From contig RDEW01000046.1 of the NCBI GenBank assembly GCA_011109175.1, positions 166,006 to 230,005 on the forward strand: a DNA stretch of 64,000 bases. Reading direction: 5' to 3'. The notes under the pieces were generated by a model. The model made no database searches and was not told where the DNA came from. It was given only the letters and a program-made list of their open reading frames with translations. Shown here piece after piece: positions 21,647 to 34,090 of the stretch (its first letter is position 1; each line of letters opens with the position of its first letter). Made by a program: the position numbers and the translations under genes. The stretch is from Dicyema japonicum (taxonomy: Eukaryota > Dicyemida > Rhombozoa > Dicyemidae).

Positions 21647-24600
21647 TATATTTTAATAAATAATAACATGCAACGTGCGTTCGATTCGGTGGCGTTAAAA
21701 CTCTCTCGAGTTGGCAAAAATGTTGAAAGGAAAAAAGGAGAAGGGTCACTTGCGTTACCTGATGGTATGAATGTAATTCTTGCCATATCCGAGAGCGTTG
21801 TGGCAGATGACCAAAAGAATGGGCGAGGCAGTAGTCCTGCAGGTACGTAGCAGGCTATCTCGAATGCCCTGGAATGGATGGCCATACTTGGCGGAGCTCT
21901 GCAGTGGCAGATTCAGTACTGCTATATCTGTGAGTGAACTCAAGAAGATGGCTGTAGGCAAAAGAGGGGTACTGGTCTAAAGGGGCGGGGACCAGGTGAC
22001 ACAACTGTCAAAGAGAGCACGAGCACCAGAGCTGTGATACGTTGCAGCTCAAGCATGTTTATGAGGTCTTTGCGCGGAATCTCGCTGCAGCGGCAGATGT
22101 CCCACTTGAGGACCGTAGATTTACCCGCAAGATTCCTCATTGTAAGGTTAACGGTGGAGTGTTAACCTGCATCAATAAGGCTGTGGCTTATGCGGTGGAG
22201 GCTAAGCCAGTAGGGTCATTGGGTGACATCTCCCTAGTGCTGTATGCAGCACAGATCACCTATGAGGAATTGACGGACAAGCCCAGACCACCCAGTAAAT
22301 GGAGGGAGCAGATCTGTGCCAAGATTGCTTGGAGACAGACTGAGCTGGAAGCACTGGAGGGGCACATAAGTAGTGTGGCGAGAGGGTCAGAGGAAAAGCA
22401 CCGGCTATAGTAAAGGGGCTAATTAGTAAACTCCGTGTTCCCAAATGGGACCTCAAAGAGTTGAGGAGGGCAAAGGTGGAGTTAGAGGGGGCAATAATGG
22501 TGTATAAGAGGAAACTCTATACACATGAAAGTCGGTGTAAGAGAAGGAGAGAAAATAATCTGTTTGAGTTTAATCGCAGATTGTTTTACCGTCGCCTACA
22601 CGAAAATGGCCATAGTGTATGTTCCCAGCAGGACGCGGAAATGCTTTCCACATGGGGTAGTATGTGGGAGGCTAAACCACGCAGAGGAAATGCGTGGAAT
22701 GTCCCGTACAGCGCCGCTCCTTTCTTGGCGGAATCTTGCGGAATTTTCGATTTTCGCAAGAAATTTGAGGCGGTAGTGAGACATCTCCCTGATTGGAAGA
22801 CGACCGGGGTCGATAAAGTTTATAATTTCTTTATCAAAAGATGCACTTCATTACACGAGTCTATGTGTCGTGTATTACAGAAAAGCATCACTAACCCGGA
22901 AACGATTCCTGATTGGGCATGCACAGGGACAACTTATTTGATCCCAAAGCTGGACAACCCCCAGTCTGCTGCAGATTATCGACCGATAACCTGCATGCCA
23001 ACCCTGTATAAGCTGATGACCAAATTGGTGGCTAATGAGGTCAGGAGCTTTGTAGACGCAAATGGGATTCTCTCCGAGAATCAGTTGGGAACTGTGCGAA
23101 ATTGTCAGGGGGCAAAAGAGCAGGCTTTGATCAACAAATGCCTTTCTGTGTCTCACGGAAACTCACTTTTGTCTATGTGGGTGGATGTGAAGAAGGCTTA
23201 CGATTCAGTTGATCATTCTTACCTTGTCGAGTGCCTACACAGTCTGTGTATGCCTGTGTGGTTCATCAGCTTTGTAGTGGCTGTGATGAATAGGTGGAGT
23301 ATTCATCTGAACTATAATAGGCACCGGATAGGCGAGGTAAAACTCAAGAGGGGGATCCTTCAGGGGGATAGCATGTCTCCGCTACTCTTTGTTCTCTGTT
23401 TGGAGCCATTGAGTCGCCGCCTCAATGACCGGTTTGAGCAAATACCAGTTCATTGTGAAGGGGTCTGTTTCAGTACAAATCACCTTCTTTTTATCGATGA
23501 CTTGAAGATGTATGCTCGAACAGCCGAGGAGCTCTACTCCATGGGGGTCTGTGCCAGGGAATTCTTTGAGAGTATAGGGCTAGATTTGAATTATTCAAAG
23601 TCTGCGACTAACACGCAAGTATGTAGCGAGTTAGTAAGAGTCCTAGAGGAACACGAAGGATATAAGTATCTGGGTGTTACCGAATCTCCAAAGTCCCTTA
23701 TAATGCCTGAGACAAAGCGACAAATTACTGAAGGCATCCGTAAAAGAGCAGCGTTATTGTGTAAGACGTCTCTAAATGCAAGGAATTTGTTCCTAGCATT
23801 AAATGAGTATGCTGTCTCGCTGCTAAACTACTACATAGGTGTTGTGGAGTTTGAGCCCAAAGAGTATGATGAGATGGATGTTATGATCCGTGGAGTACTC
23901 AGAGAGAACCATGTCCATGTGTTGGCAGCCAATAAGGAGAGACTATATTTACCCCGTGATAAATTCGGCCGTGGACTGTGTGGAGTAGTCCAACTAAGTG
24001 AGCGTATCCTAATGCGAATGCACGACACCCTGATAGCTGGGTCAAGTGTGTCTGCTAGGAAGCACGCCATAATAACGACCGAGAAAACACGGGCAACCCA
24101 CCTAGGCACTATCAGACCTTTTTTGTCTGCTAAGTATGGTGTTGATGATGGTGGGCTAGTAAATGTGAAGGCGTTGATCGAATTACAATATAATAATTTG
24201 ATGGAAAAGATCAACTTAAAAAGCCTTCATAAGGTCCTCTTCAGAGCATTGGACAACCCACATGTCGACCTTAAGTCGTCGACAATATGGCTGAAATACG
24301 GTGACAACTCACCTCGATCGGAGGCGCTGTACACGTATATGCAAGACCGCAATATTTTTTGGGGTCGATCAACAAATACATGTCCCCACTGTAAGTCAAG
24401 GAGCATGTCGGTTGATCATTTAGCCACTCGATGTGGATCCATGCTCTGCCACGACTATGTGTAAAGTCATAACTAACGAGGTAGTAAGGAGTCTTCATCT
24501 TCTACTATGCAATAAGTATGGTATTCGCCACACCAGAAAGTTGCGGACTCATAAGTTGCAATCTGTAGTAGTAGACAGTGTTATCCGTACTTCGGTGCTA

Positions 24601-25093
24601 GTCAAGCACAATAAACCGGACATTGTGGTACACGATAAGGAGTCTGGCCAAGTCCTTATCATAGAAGTTGGCATCACGTCTCAGGACCTTTTGCAGACTG
24701 TGGAGGTGGAGAAAAAAAGGAAGTATGACTTTCTTGCAAACGAGATGGGGCAGATGCTTGGTTGCAAGGTCCTCGTTATTGCTATAGTAATGACGTGGGA
24801 AGGAATTGCAACAAAGTACCACAAGGGTTATCTGAAGCAGTTGGGGGTAGATAGGAAGCTCCAGGCCTATCTACAGTCCACTGTGTTAAAGCGGACCCTA
24901 GAGAGCCTGACACTGGAGTATAGGAGGCAGAGCCCTGAGATGCCATATGGGCAGAGGGTTCAATTAGACAAGCGCTCTCGGAGTTGTTTCAGCAACCAGA
25001 ATCGAACCTGCCTGAGGAGGCTGGCGAACAGGCAGGCGAGGAAGGTTGTTGATTAATAAATATATTAACTTTTTTATTGTTTATTAAATAAAG
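21647..25093 (+). mobile_element. Full-length R4/Dong-like LINE with 13-bp target duplications
   Basis: TTGAATTGTCTCA lies at 21634-21646 and again at 25094-25106, defining a 3.45-kb element that ends in a TTTTTTATTG...AAATAAAG tail. It is the most complete member of its family in the window, and a near-identical minus-strand relative lies at 58690-61027. Confidence 0.88.
21668..25056 (+). pseudogene. R4/Dong-like LINE polyprotein (RT + restriction-like endonuclease)
   Basis: The central 22461-24464 segment is one open frame of 667 codons covering the whole RT: WKTTGVDKVYNFFIK, TTYLIPKLDNPQSAADYRPI, motif A MWVDVKKAYDSVD, motif B RGILQGDSMSPLLF and the catalytic FIDDLKMY. After it come the C-x2-C...H...C knuckle (CPHCKSRSMSVDHLATRCG) and, in the following frame (24433-25056), the nuclease with KPDIVVHD and LIIEVGITSQD, a PD-(D/E)XK signature. 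The N-terminal part is shifted at about 21840, 21980 and 22410. A TAA at 24462 interrupts the frame where the minus-strand copy reads CHDYVWRHNEVV. Few lesions for its length suggest a relatively young insertion. Confidence 0.88.
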
Positions 25094-25199
25094 TTGAATT
25101 GTCTCAGGTTCTATAATGCCATATTTTGCATGAATAATTAACTCCAGACATCCAATTGATTTGAATAAATCTGGTATATTTAACTAATAAATTAATTAG

Positions 25200-26045
25200 A
25201 GTAAGGAAAAATGTTATAAAAATGCAAAAAAATCGATGGAGTCCCACGTAAGGACGGTGACATTAATTATTTTCAAGGCAGCAAGTTGTGCGGCTTCTAA
25301 TTTCTGAGACGACGCTTCAGAAATCATCGAGCTCCAGGAAGGACATGCATATTCGATTACTGGCAGTATGCATTGTCTGTAAATTTTCTTTAGTAAGAAG
25401 TTGTTGCGCCCGACAAAATTTTCAATATGTCGGTCCTTTTCCTGACTTTGGTAATAACGTCATTGACGTGCTCGCCGAATGTCAGGAGAGTATCCAACTT
25501 TAATCCTAGTATTGTTGGAGATTTATTCATAGGAGTTTCATATCCAAATAATTTGATTTTGGGAGAGAATAATGATCTTCTGTATGTAGAGAAAATTGTT
25601 ATAAATGACTTTCCTATAGAAACTTTCAGTCGATTTGATATGAGCCAGTGTTCCAACATACTAATTTAACTTTGAGTTTCATTCCTGCCTTCTCATAGTT
25701 AGAGTCTCTCGTCGCAAGAACAATATATCTGCGTATGAGATATCAATGTATCGGGATCATCATTGGTGTACAAGTTGAAGAGCAGGGGAGAGAGAGGTGA
25801 ACCCTGAGGGACACCAATCGCCAATAAACGGGATTTAGATTTACTGTTGTCTGACATCACTTGTCCTTTTATTCCATTTAGAAAGTTCGACAGCCATCTT
25901 TCAATATTTGGATTCATAAGAGTGTCAGAAATTTTCTCTATAAGTAGCGTCCGGGACACGTAGTCGAATGCTTTCCTTAAGTCTATTGAAGCCATTATTG
26001 TCCTTTTATGCGGTTTTGGGTAGGAGAATCCATCAGATATATATT
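25200..26045 (-). pseudogene. Jockey/CR1-like LINE fragment, RT palm and thumb
   Basis: The minus strand reads MASIDLRKAFDYVSRTLL (motif A, 25995), WLSNFLNGIKGQV and VPQGSPLSPLLFNLYTND (motif B, ~25800), a disrupted YADD box, then LEHWLISNRLKVSIGKSF and GLKLDTLLTFGEHV. It is 5'-truncated just before motif A. Confidence 0.8.
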
Positions 26046-26094
26046 AAATTAATTTTGTTAAGTGAGTCATAGTATGTCACAGTGCTAAGATAAC

Positions 26095-27310
26095 AGATAA
26101 CATAATTTATTAGCAAACCTCAACTAACTAAACAAGGTAAGAGCCATTAACTAAAGAGGAAAGCCAAGATTTGGGGTCGTCTATATCGGGGCACTTTCAT
26201 GAGACACCGTATGTCTCTTCTCCGTAAAAAGCCCCAATTACAATGCGAGTTTCCACAAGCAATGTAATAAATCACCGATTCTTCTCGTTTTTCTTTCGTA
26301 TTCGTCATCAATTTCAGATGCTAAATCCAACCCATGTACGAGTTTAATTGCATAATTTCGACTACTTCATCCATTTTACAAGGCATTTTCCGTCTTGATT
26401 GGTTGTTACACAACCATAGTCAGTATGTTTAGCGTTCATGTCCCCAACAAGGATTGGATATTCACTGTTTTCCATAAATTTGTCAACAATCCATGGATAC
26501 TCTCGTAGTTTTTTAGAATAGATTCCTCCGATAGTTATCCATCCAATGGTTGTTTGTAGTTGAATGCTTGCTAGTTCACAAAGATTTTCTTAAATTGATC
26601 GTGGGTAGTCTTGTATTTAAAGAAGTTTTGTAGTAAATTGAAGTTCCTGTTCCGCACAAGAACCAGTCTTCCAAAAAAATATCTAATGAGTCGTATCCAT
26701 CAATTTTAAATGATCTTTTCTTCAATTTAGTTTCGTTTATAATTAGAACTTCCATCTGGATCGTGCTGGCTATAGCAACGAGCACTGAAGCCCGTTTCCG
26801 AAGAGAACGGGCATTAATCAGGGTTATCCTGACTACTTCTGGTTTTTTCGGTGGCTGCCCTCTTTTCTTAAGAGAGGCACTCTCTTCTCTGTGTTGAAGC
26901 TTCTACTGTTTTTTTAGAAGGTTTCTTATTATATGTCCTATTCCAGCCAGTTTTAATTTCTTATTCGTTCCAATTTTGGAAACTTCACTTTCTCCATTAT
27001 GGGCAATTTCTTGTTTTAGAGATAATTTTCCATTCGATTCTTTCCTTTCTTGGTCAATTTTGTTTTTCTTCGCTATGCTAGCTTCAACAGCCTTGGAACA
27101 TCTTCCATAATTGGCAAGGTGGCTGGATGAACCGCAATTCAAACGACTTATTATTGTTTGTAACCGGACACTGCGATCTTCTATGTGGACCAGAGCATCT
27201 TTCAACATATCTACATTAGGCCTGCAGATGTTTCTGAACCTTGTAGTATATTCCTTCGTCTTGTAGCACCAGTGGCACCACTTATTCACAGTGGCACCAA
27301 ATTATCCCAG
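26095..27310 (-). pseudogene. APE-type LINE C1: N-terminal domain plus endonuclease, RT deleted
   Basis: On the minus strand the first 128 codons (27289-26903) include a basic segment and a C...H-rich stretch (CGSSSHLANYGRCSKAVEAS). After a gap the endonuclease start reads LINARSLRKRASVLVAI and LIINETKLKKRSF, the asparagine and INET(K) motifs of apurinic-type LINE endonucleases. From about 26400 it runs straight into a 3' end (26380-26100) that closely parallels the 3' end of the neighbouring element at 27620-27330. The entire RT is missing, so the element is internally deleted but keeps both ends. Confidence 0.7.
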
Positions 27311-27319
27311 TGCTAACTA

Positions 27320-28560
27320 ATTAATTAGACAAGACAAATTTTATTTTCTAACAAACCCCAAAACTAATTACTGTTAAGAAACCAAAACCTGAACCAAAAC
27401 TAATTAAGTGGGTTTGTATTCATCGTGTAGGGTCATTTTATGGGACACCACATGTTTCTACTTCGTTTGGACCCCAAAAATTACATCACATTTTCCATAA
27501 GTGATGTAATAATTTTTCTATCCTCTTCGATATTGGATATTAAGTCCAGTCCATATGCCAATTTAATCGCAAATCTTCTGGACTTTTCCAATTTTTTGAC
27601 AAAGACATCACTTTCTTTTGTTCTAAACTATTCTTGATAACCATATATCAAGAATGGTTCAACACACGCCGAATACACAAAAAGAAAAGTTTCAAGCTCC
27701 AAATGAAATCGAATTAAAGATTTCAACATTCCTGTAGCTTTCTTTCTTCGAGTTTTAATATGTTCCTTGAAAGATCCTTTTCGATCTATCAACAATCCTA
27801 GATACTTCAATGTTTCAGAGATTTTTATATCCCCAGTATTCACACATTGATTAATATTTTTTCTTTTACTTGCAATCCAAGTGACTGTTGTTTTTTCCCT
27901 CGATAGAGTCAACCCATTGTTTTGGCACCACTTTCAATCTTAGTAAAATGGGATTCCACCCTTTTCCATGAAATTTGTTTATTCATGCTTGAATCAAGCA
28001 CAAGAATGTCATCAGCATAAATAATCATTTGACTATTTACGCTCTCTGTTTTTGGCAAATCTCTCATTACGCAATTGAAGAGTAGCGGACTGAGAATTGA
28101 ACCCTGTGGAACTCCTCTTCGCAATTCAATTTTCTTTGAAATTAAATTTCCAACACGTATATATGACTTTCTTTTTGAAAGAAAGTTTTCTATCCATAAT
28201 AACGCAGTTTTCCCAATTTCTGCTTTTGACAACGTATCAACAAGTCCAAAGTGCCAAACACTGTCAAACGCTTTTGTTATATCCAAACATGCTATTGTAA
28301 GAAATTCCTTTTTATTTCGTGAAATTTCGATTGCAGATCTTAGCTCTTTAAAGCAATCTCCAGTCCCTTTTTTATGCCGAAATCCCAGTTGATTATCAGA
28401 GAGAAAATTATTATCCTCAACATGCCTTGATAGACGATTGAAAACATTTTTTTCCATAACTTTCGATATTGAGCAGACTAGGCTAATTGGCCTATAATTA
28501 TCTGCTTTTGACCTTGTCTTTCCTTTTTTCACAACCATGCGTACAATTGTTCGTTTCCAA
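27320..28560 (-). pseudogene. APE-type LINE C2: RT portion
   Basis: The minus strand gives GHVPAYWKRTIV, KSKADNYRPISLVCSISKVM, QLGFRHKKGT, motif A ACLDITKAFDSVWH, motif B RGVPQGSILSPLLFN and the catalytic IIYADDILVLDSS. After a shift at about 27910 the thumb reads KYLGLLIDRKGSFKEHI. The 5' half (endonuclease) is absent. Only one or two lesions occur in 300 codons, making it one of the better preserved RTs here. Confidence 0.82.
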
Positions 28561-28589
28561 TAAGCTGGAACATGACCAAAACTCCAAGA

Positions 28590-28990
28590 AGAATTATATC
28601 ATCTTAGATAGTGATCTTGTGATTGTCTGATTGAAGCGTTCGATGATCCTTTGACTCCTTGGATTGTTAGGAATATTATGAATTTGTTAGACGTTTAAGC
28701 AGTCACATAATGCTCTTACATGGAATATCTCATTCTGACACCACTTTCCGAATAATTTCTCTTTTCACGAAAAAATATCTTTCATTGAATTTGTTCCAAT
28801 GTATAATAGGTCAATTGATGAATTTGCGAGGCCACTAATTATTAGAGAAAATGACAATTTTTTGGTTTCCATTTGTGTCTTTAAGGTATAACCTCCCATT
28901 GATAGATAAAAAATTGTTTGACTTTTGAGTAAATCGGTATTTTTTGTCTTGTCATTAGATCGACGATCCCCTTCTCTTCCATTATATCAA
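28590..28990 (-). pseudogene. Integrase-core relic (Ginger/KRBA2-like), second copy
   Basis: The minus strand reads NPRSQRIIERFNQTITRSL (28670-28610), equivalent to the PxSQGxxER Glu motif of DDE integrases, preceded by CDCLNV and, further upstream, SSIDLLYIGTNSM. The central catalytic Asp region is deleted. Confidence 0.55.
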
Positions 28991-29249
28991 TTTATTCTTA
29001 GGTTGTTTTAACGAAAGATGGAGCCATCAAATTTAGTTTATAAAACACGCCTGTATTATGCTATTTAAAATTTAAAAACTGTTTCGCCTTCCAAAAATAT
29101 TTAAATTAGAATTTTTTAATTTTAAATATAATAAATGAGAAAAACATGTATAAAGTTTAATAAAAAATGCTTGAAATTGTAAATTTGAGCATTATGTAAC
29201 GCGTAGCGCCTGTGACATAGTAGAATGATTTTCACGGAATCCATGCTGG
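28991..29249. other. AT-rich intergenic
   Basis: No feature recognised. Simple AT-rich sequence. Confidence 0.5.
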
Positions 29250-29910
29250 AATACTCGATTTGGTATAATATCTTTTGATTCGTGTTAAAATTAATTTTTC
29301 CATAATTCGGGATAACTCACATAATATTTGGCTTCCGAATTGGCAAATTTATGGATTTTATGGATTTCTTCATATAGAAGGTATCATATTATTGTTCACA
29401 GATACAGTATAAACGTATGATAGGAATTCTGTTGCTTTTTCACCAAGGTGTTTCAGTTGAATCATCGAGATGTTGTCAGCATTACGGGAACGAGAGTTTT
29501 TGGCATCCATGATTGTGTTTCGAACTTCTTGCAGAGTAAAGATAATCAAGTCATATGATAAATACAATTTCTTCTTGTTGACTCTGTGTTCCTTGAGAAA
29601 ATTTTTATGACTGATTGCGGCATTGTGTTTCATTAAAATATTTGGGTCGATGTTGCTACATCCCTGTCCGTGGAAGGCTTTCTCAGAGACTTCATTGCAA
29701 CATCTCGACCAGGTTGATTTCAGGGCGTGAGTTGAATTCGACGTCTCCACACAAAATTAGAGCGTACCCGGAAAACCATCCTCCTTCATGGATAAGGAAA
29801 GTGCAGTTCTTTTTAACATCATGTGATGCATAACACCACCATACAGGTGAACCACGGGGCATTTTTTTTATTATCAAACGTAACATAATCGGAATGTGGT
29901 CAATCAATGC
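29250..29910 (-). pseudogene. Jockey/CR1-like LINE, rearranged fragment
   Basis: The minus strand has a piece of the post-endonuclease region (DPNILMKHNAAISHK, LQEVRNTIMDAKNSRSRNAD, IQLKHLG) at 29750-29400. Upstream is LILCGDVEFNSRPE (29770), the family's 5' phrase elsewhere seen as LLCGDVETNPGPW. Further upstream still lies IDHIPIMLRL, which belongs to the end of the endonuclease. The order is therefore scrambled and the element has been rearranged. Confidence 0.6.
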
Positions 29911-30210
29911 TCTGTATGTCGGTTTTTTTAAATTCTTAAATAAAATCTTTGCTTACCAAATTACAGAGTTTTTGGAAAATCCTTTTGAAATTTATACGTA
30001 ATTTTTGCCTCTGAAGTCCTAATAGTTTTAATAATTTAGAAAATACAAACCTGTCATTAAATGAAGACTGCTAATACACAAAAAACAATTTATAACGTGT
30101 AATTTAAAAAGAATGAAAAAAATACTAACCAAATTAAAATAACCAAAATAATTATTTTCTATTTCGGCTTAAAATATCTAACCGGATAACCTTGGATATG
30201 AAACTCCGGA
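29911..30210. other. AT-rich spacer
   Basis: No coding potential seen. Confidence 0.5.
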
Positions 30211-30214
30211 TCAG

Positions 30215-31905
30215 AACATTGAATAATGAAATAAATGGAAAAAAGCTCAAGGCCCAGAGGTTGAAGTGGAATCGTGGTGCTTACAATGGTAAATAGAAAT
30301 CGCACTACGGGAGAGGTGTGGAAAGCTATTCGAAATGTGGCAAAAGGCGATGAAGTTTCAACAGAGGAGGATTATGTTCAAAATGATGTGAACAACTTAA
30401 TAAAATTCTATACTAAAATTTCACACAAGGAGCACATGAAGGTTGATACACTACCATCACGCAGGAAACTAAAGAGAATATCAGAACCACTCTTCTTTTC
30501 GGAGAGAGAGGTGAGAGATACACAACATTCCGTAAAAACGACATACTCCCACGGACCAGACAACATTCCGGTTATCTTATTAAAAAATCTTGGAGACGGA
30601 GGAGTCACTTTCCTAACGTCGATTTTCAACTATTCAATTAATCAGAATGTGATACCGTTGTCATGGAAACAGGCTCTAATACGGCCAGTTCTGAAACTAG
30701 TAAGACCAAGAGATGACCCAACGTCTTTTAGACCGGTGTCACTGCTATGTTCATTGTCAAAAATTCTGGAGAGGCTTGTGCTCGGGAGAATAAAAGAATT
30801 TTTACCAGAAAAGACTTTTCAACATGGATTCAAAAATGAGAGATCCACGTCTACATACTTGCAAACATTGACCAAATTCATTCGAGTCTGAATCATAACC
30901 AAGCCGAGACACTTTAAAACAGTGCTTTGCTCGATCGACATACATAAAGCGTTTAATTCAGTCTCGAGGAAGATTCTATCGAGAAAAATATTTCGATTGG
31001 AGTTCTCATGAAAACTAAAGCGTTGGATCACCAAGTTCCTAATGGGACGTTATTGCTTGGCAAATCTGAAATTAATCTCACGTCTCCTCCTCAACTGAGT
31101 CCCTCAAGGATCTCCTTTAGAACCTACTCTGTTTAACCTCTTTCTGGCCGATTTTCCGAGTCTTGACTCTGATAATGATGTTCTACTTTCCTATGCGAAG
31201 GATATTGTGTTGGCTTCGTGATATCAGGACATCCAGAAGGCCACAGAAAGAGTACAAATTAACCTGGACAGGCTTAATGCCTGGATAATGGAAAACCGGC
31301 TCGTGGTGAATGCAGAGAAGTCGTCTACGTCACTATTTACCTCTGACAAAAGATTGGGAAGGAAGACAGTCACCTTGAAGTTAAACAAGGTCGGCATCCC
31401 TTTCCACAGATGTCAAAGGATCTTGGGTGTGACAATTGATATGCATCTCTGTTTAACACCATACGTAGAAAACATTCTATTGAAATGCGAGAAGAAACTG
31501 AACGTATTGAAAAGTTTATCGGGAATATGGAAGAGTGGTACTCACGCAGTCTTGATGAACGTATACAAACAATACATCGAGCCATGTTTCTCATATGCAT
31601 GCGCCTCGTGGAGACCGTCCATATCTTGGACAAATATGAGGAAATTTGAGGAAATGCAAAAAAGGGCTTACAGAGTAACGGAGCGTTTGATTTGTGAAGA
31701 TCATCGACCCGGACCTACGCCCCTGGAGACCCTTATGAGACTAGACTCCAGATCACGGGAAGTTGGCCCTGAAAATTCAGGCAGCCAACCTGTACGTTCA
31801 TGCGCGGGCACGAAGGAAAAACACCGGGCAAAAATGAGGTCTCTGTTAGAATGCATCGGGATCACGTCATAATTAGTTTTGTTTTACCGTGGTCTTGGGT
31901 TAAAT
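30215..31905 (+). pseudogene. Jockey/CR1-like LINE, RT to 3' end
   Basis: Plus strand: FYTKISHKEHMKVD, SHGPDNIPVILLKNLGDG, FRPVSLLCSLSKILERLVLG, HGFKNERSTSTYLQTL, then a shifted motif A (CSIDIHKAFNSVSRKI, ~30940) and motif B (VPQGSPLEPTLFNLFLADF with an in-frame stop, ~31100). YADD is degraded to YAKDIVLAS (~31190). The thumb is open from 31288 to 31872 and includes GVTIDMHLCLTPYV and CFSYACASWRPSISW. It ends GGGATCACGTCATAATTAG and an AAATAAAT tail. Confidence 0.8.
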
Positions 31906-32159
31906 AAATAAATTAAAAAATGACAATTTCATCGTTAAAATATGACAAATAGGATTTTTTGTCCTAACTAGAACAATTTCCGCCCTACTCATCAGCCAAG
32001 GGGCAAATTCCATTTGTGATGATAGTTCACATCCCTTCGGGGAGAGTTTATTATCAATGTTTTTGATTTTTTTCTCTCCTTTGTGAGGATGCACATAGCT
32101 GTTCTGTCTTGTATCTTCTGGTCTCTGTCACAGGCTCTACTCTAAGCGGAAGACATTGT
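31906..32159. other. Unassigned spacer
   Basis: No confident feature. Short open stretches only. Confidence 0.4.
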
Positions 32160-33050
32160 ATTCCTTGAATCCCCATTCATTTGGTGTGTAATGGGAAAAG
32201 TTCTACGTAACAAACGACAACTACTGGAAGGAAAATTAGATCATTTATCTTTACTTGACCTACATACCGCATTATTCCTCCTGAAGAGCAGTCTCACCAT
32301 ACATAGGCTCGTATATATCTTCGGGACTCACCTCTATTTTACCTAATGTGACCAACTCGCACGCATTGACGGGATCTTCAGCTCAACAGAGGAGCATATC
32401 TTCAATATTCAATTTGAGGAAACTTCATGGAAACAGGCTATACTACCTGTTAGATTCAGCGGTCTGTGAATTCTCCGTTCTCAAGACATTTATCTTCTGC
32501 ACATCACTAGTCAATGATGGTCAGTGATACTTTTTCAGGAAGATTCTATACTCCCGTCCCGAATTCTCTACTGATCAGGACATCAGCTACGAGAATGAAT
32601 TTGGCCTGCACCCACTAGCTTTCAAGAAGATTGTGGGCAGATTTCCCAGATGCAAGGCATTAAACGCAATCGTTAGACAAGCTTCGAATGCATCCAAACA
32701 ACCTATTGTGCTCGACCCAGTAGACTTATGCAAAAATGACGAAAAACGATTGGATGGGATTACCATCTTCCTCTTTGAAACTCAGTAACCTCTTGTCTTG
32801 GATGTCATATGCATCAACAAACGACCTACATCAAAGTGCTTCAAGACCAATCGAAAAATCAGAGAGATCAAAACGAAAAAAAATAAGCTGTCCTACCCGA
32901 TGATGTTATGTTCGTTCCACTCGCCGTAGAAAAGTCAGGTTCCATTGCGCATTCATGGGCCGATTAGAGAATCGGATTTTGATACGCGAAGGGAATCTCC
33001 AAGAGCTCTCCTGGCTATTTGAGCGAATTTCACTCACAATCTTATGAAGG
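32160..33050 (+). pseudogene. YLDD/PHD-family LINE, highly degraded C-terminal half
   Basis: Phrases of the family can still be read: LDLHTALFLLKSSLTIHRLV (~32260-32320; compare LDSHISLFILKNFHLTPRL at 6210), an endonuclease trace KRLDGITIFLFE (~32745, for RPDG), LAVEKSGSIAHSWAD (~32925) and SWLFERISLTIL (~33010). Frameshifts are dense, making this the oldest copy of the family here. Confidence 0.65.
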
Positions 33051-33420
33051 AATAGTCATGCATTCAAAGCGGTTTGTTTTTTTTGAATTGTTAATTTGTC
33101 TTTTTGATAAAAAAAAGTTTAGATTCCTCGAAGATGTGTTCATGTTTTTCGGGATTCCTCACAACACGCCCACTATATTTATGATTATATTAAGCCCTCC
33201 TTAACTCTTTATTGGGTTTCATTCTTAATTGTAGTAAACAGATCTTGTCATTAACTTTCAGTATTTGTACAAATTTCGGTATCCCTTAAAGAGTGCGTCT
33301 GTCTATCACATCAAAAGTTCTTAAGTGTGAAGCTATGTAAAGTTATTTTTTGAAGTCTTAAACGTTTTTAAACATTTATTGAAGAAACCCCGAGATCAAC
33401 ATGAAAGAGGATGTCAAAGT
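33051..33420. other. Unassigned AT-rich spacer
   Basis: Nothing recognised. Confidence 0.4.
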
Positions 33421-33421
33421 C

Positions 33422-34010
33422 AACTAATTAAGTGATTCCAGCTTTGAGTAACTCCTGTTCTCTCGAATGGCCCGCCAGCGATCTCACTGTTTTCCGGAAG
33501 TGTCTCCTTGAATTTCTACAAAGTCTGGGTATCTTTTCTCAAAACTGATCGGGATTCCTCAGCATCGATAACTTCTTCCCAATTCGGTTTCCTGGTTGCT
33601 TTCAAAAACGCAGGAAACCTCGGCATTGTTTCTGAGCGACTTGTCTGAAAGGAGAGAGTGAGTTGATGTGCTCAATCTTCGAAGAGGAAGGGGAACAAAC
33701 ATATTCGACTATCGGAGCAATTATCTTATGATAAAAACTTTTGATGTAGGTCACAGGAGGGGGCTCTTTTGTAAAACAGCCTTTTAAATCGTTCCACTTT
33801 TGAAACCCAACAGTCATGACTTTATCAGCATGACAAATAAACGCCATTAACGCGTCAAATTTGACACCAAGGATCTCCTGATATTTCATGAAAGGAATGT
33901 GAATATTTCCGAGGAATAACTCAGGTTCACTTTCATAACTCCTATCTGTAGCAAAAAAAGTGAACTGGGATTTGAAAGCTGATACAAATGACATGTTGCG
34001 CGATAGTCAG
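33422..34010 (-). pseudogene. Jockey/CR1-like LINE 3' fragment (thumb region)
   Basis: The minus strand reads FVSAFKSQFTFFATDRSYES, PFMKYQEILGVKFDALMAFI and PIVEYVCSPSSSKIEHINS, the thumb phrases of this family, and ends GGAATCACTTAATTAG. It is 5'-truncated within the RT. Confidence 0.7.
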
Positions 34011-34019
34011 TCATACCTT

Positions 34020-34065
34020 AAGAATGAGTGTGGAATAGAGACACGTCACCATCTCAACCAAAAAA
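34020..34065 (-). repeat. Leader-like repeat shared with the LINE at 62.6 kb
   Basis: On the minus strand TTTTTTTGGTTGAGATGGTGACGTGTCTC is closely matched by TTTTTTGGTGAGGCGGTGACGTGTCTC at 62655-62628 (also minus) and more loosely by 38682-38704 (plus). At 62.6 kb it directly precedes a LINE endonuclease start, so it looks like the 5' leader of that family. Confidence 0.5.
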
Positions 34066-34090
34066 ACTGTTATAAGTAAATTTAAAATAT

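Noticed and set aside
23831-24214. 127-codon minus-strand frame, repeated on the plus strand at 59558-59941
   Set aside because: It is the antisense of the conserved R4-like polyprotein in both copies. Its openness follows from the codon use of the sense frame.
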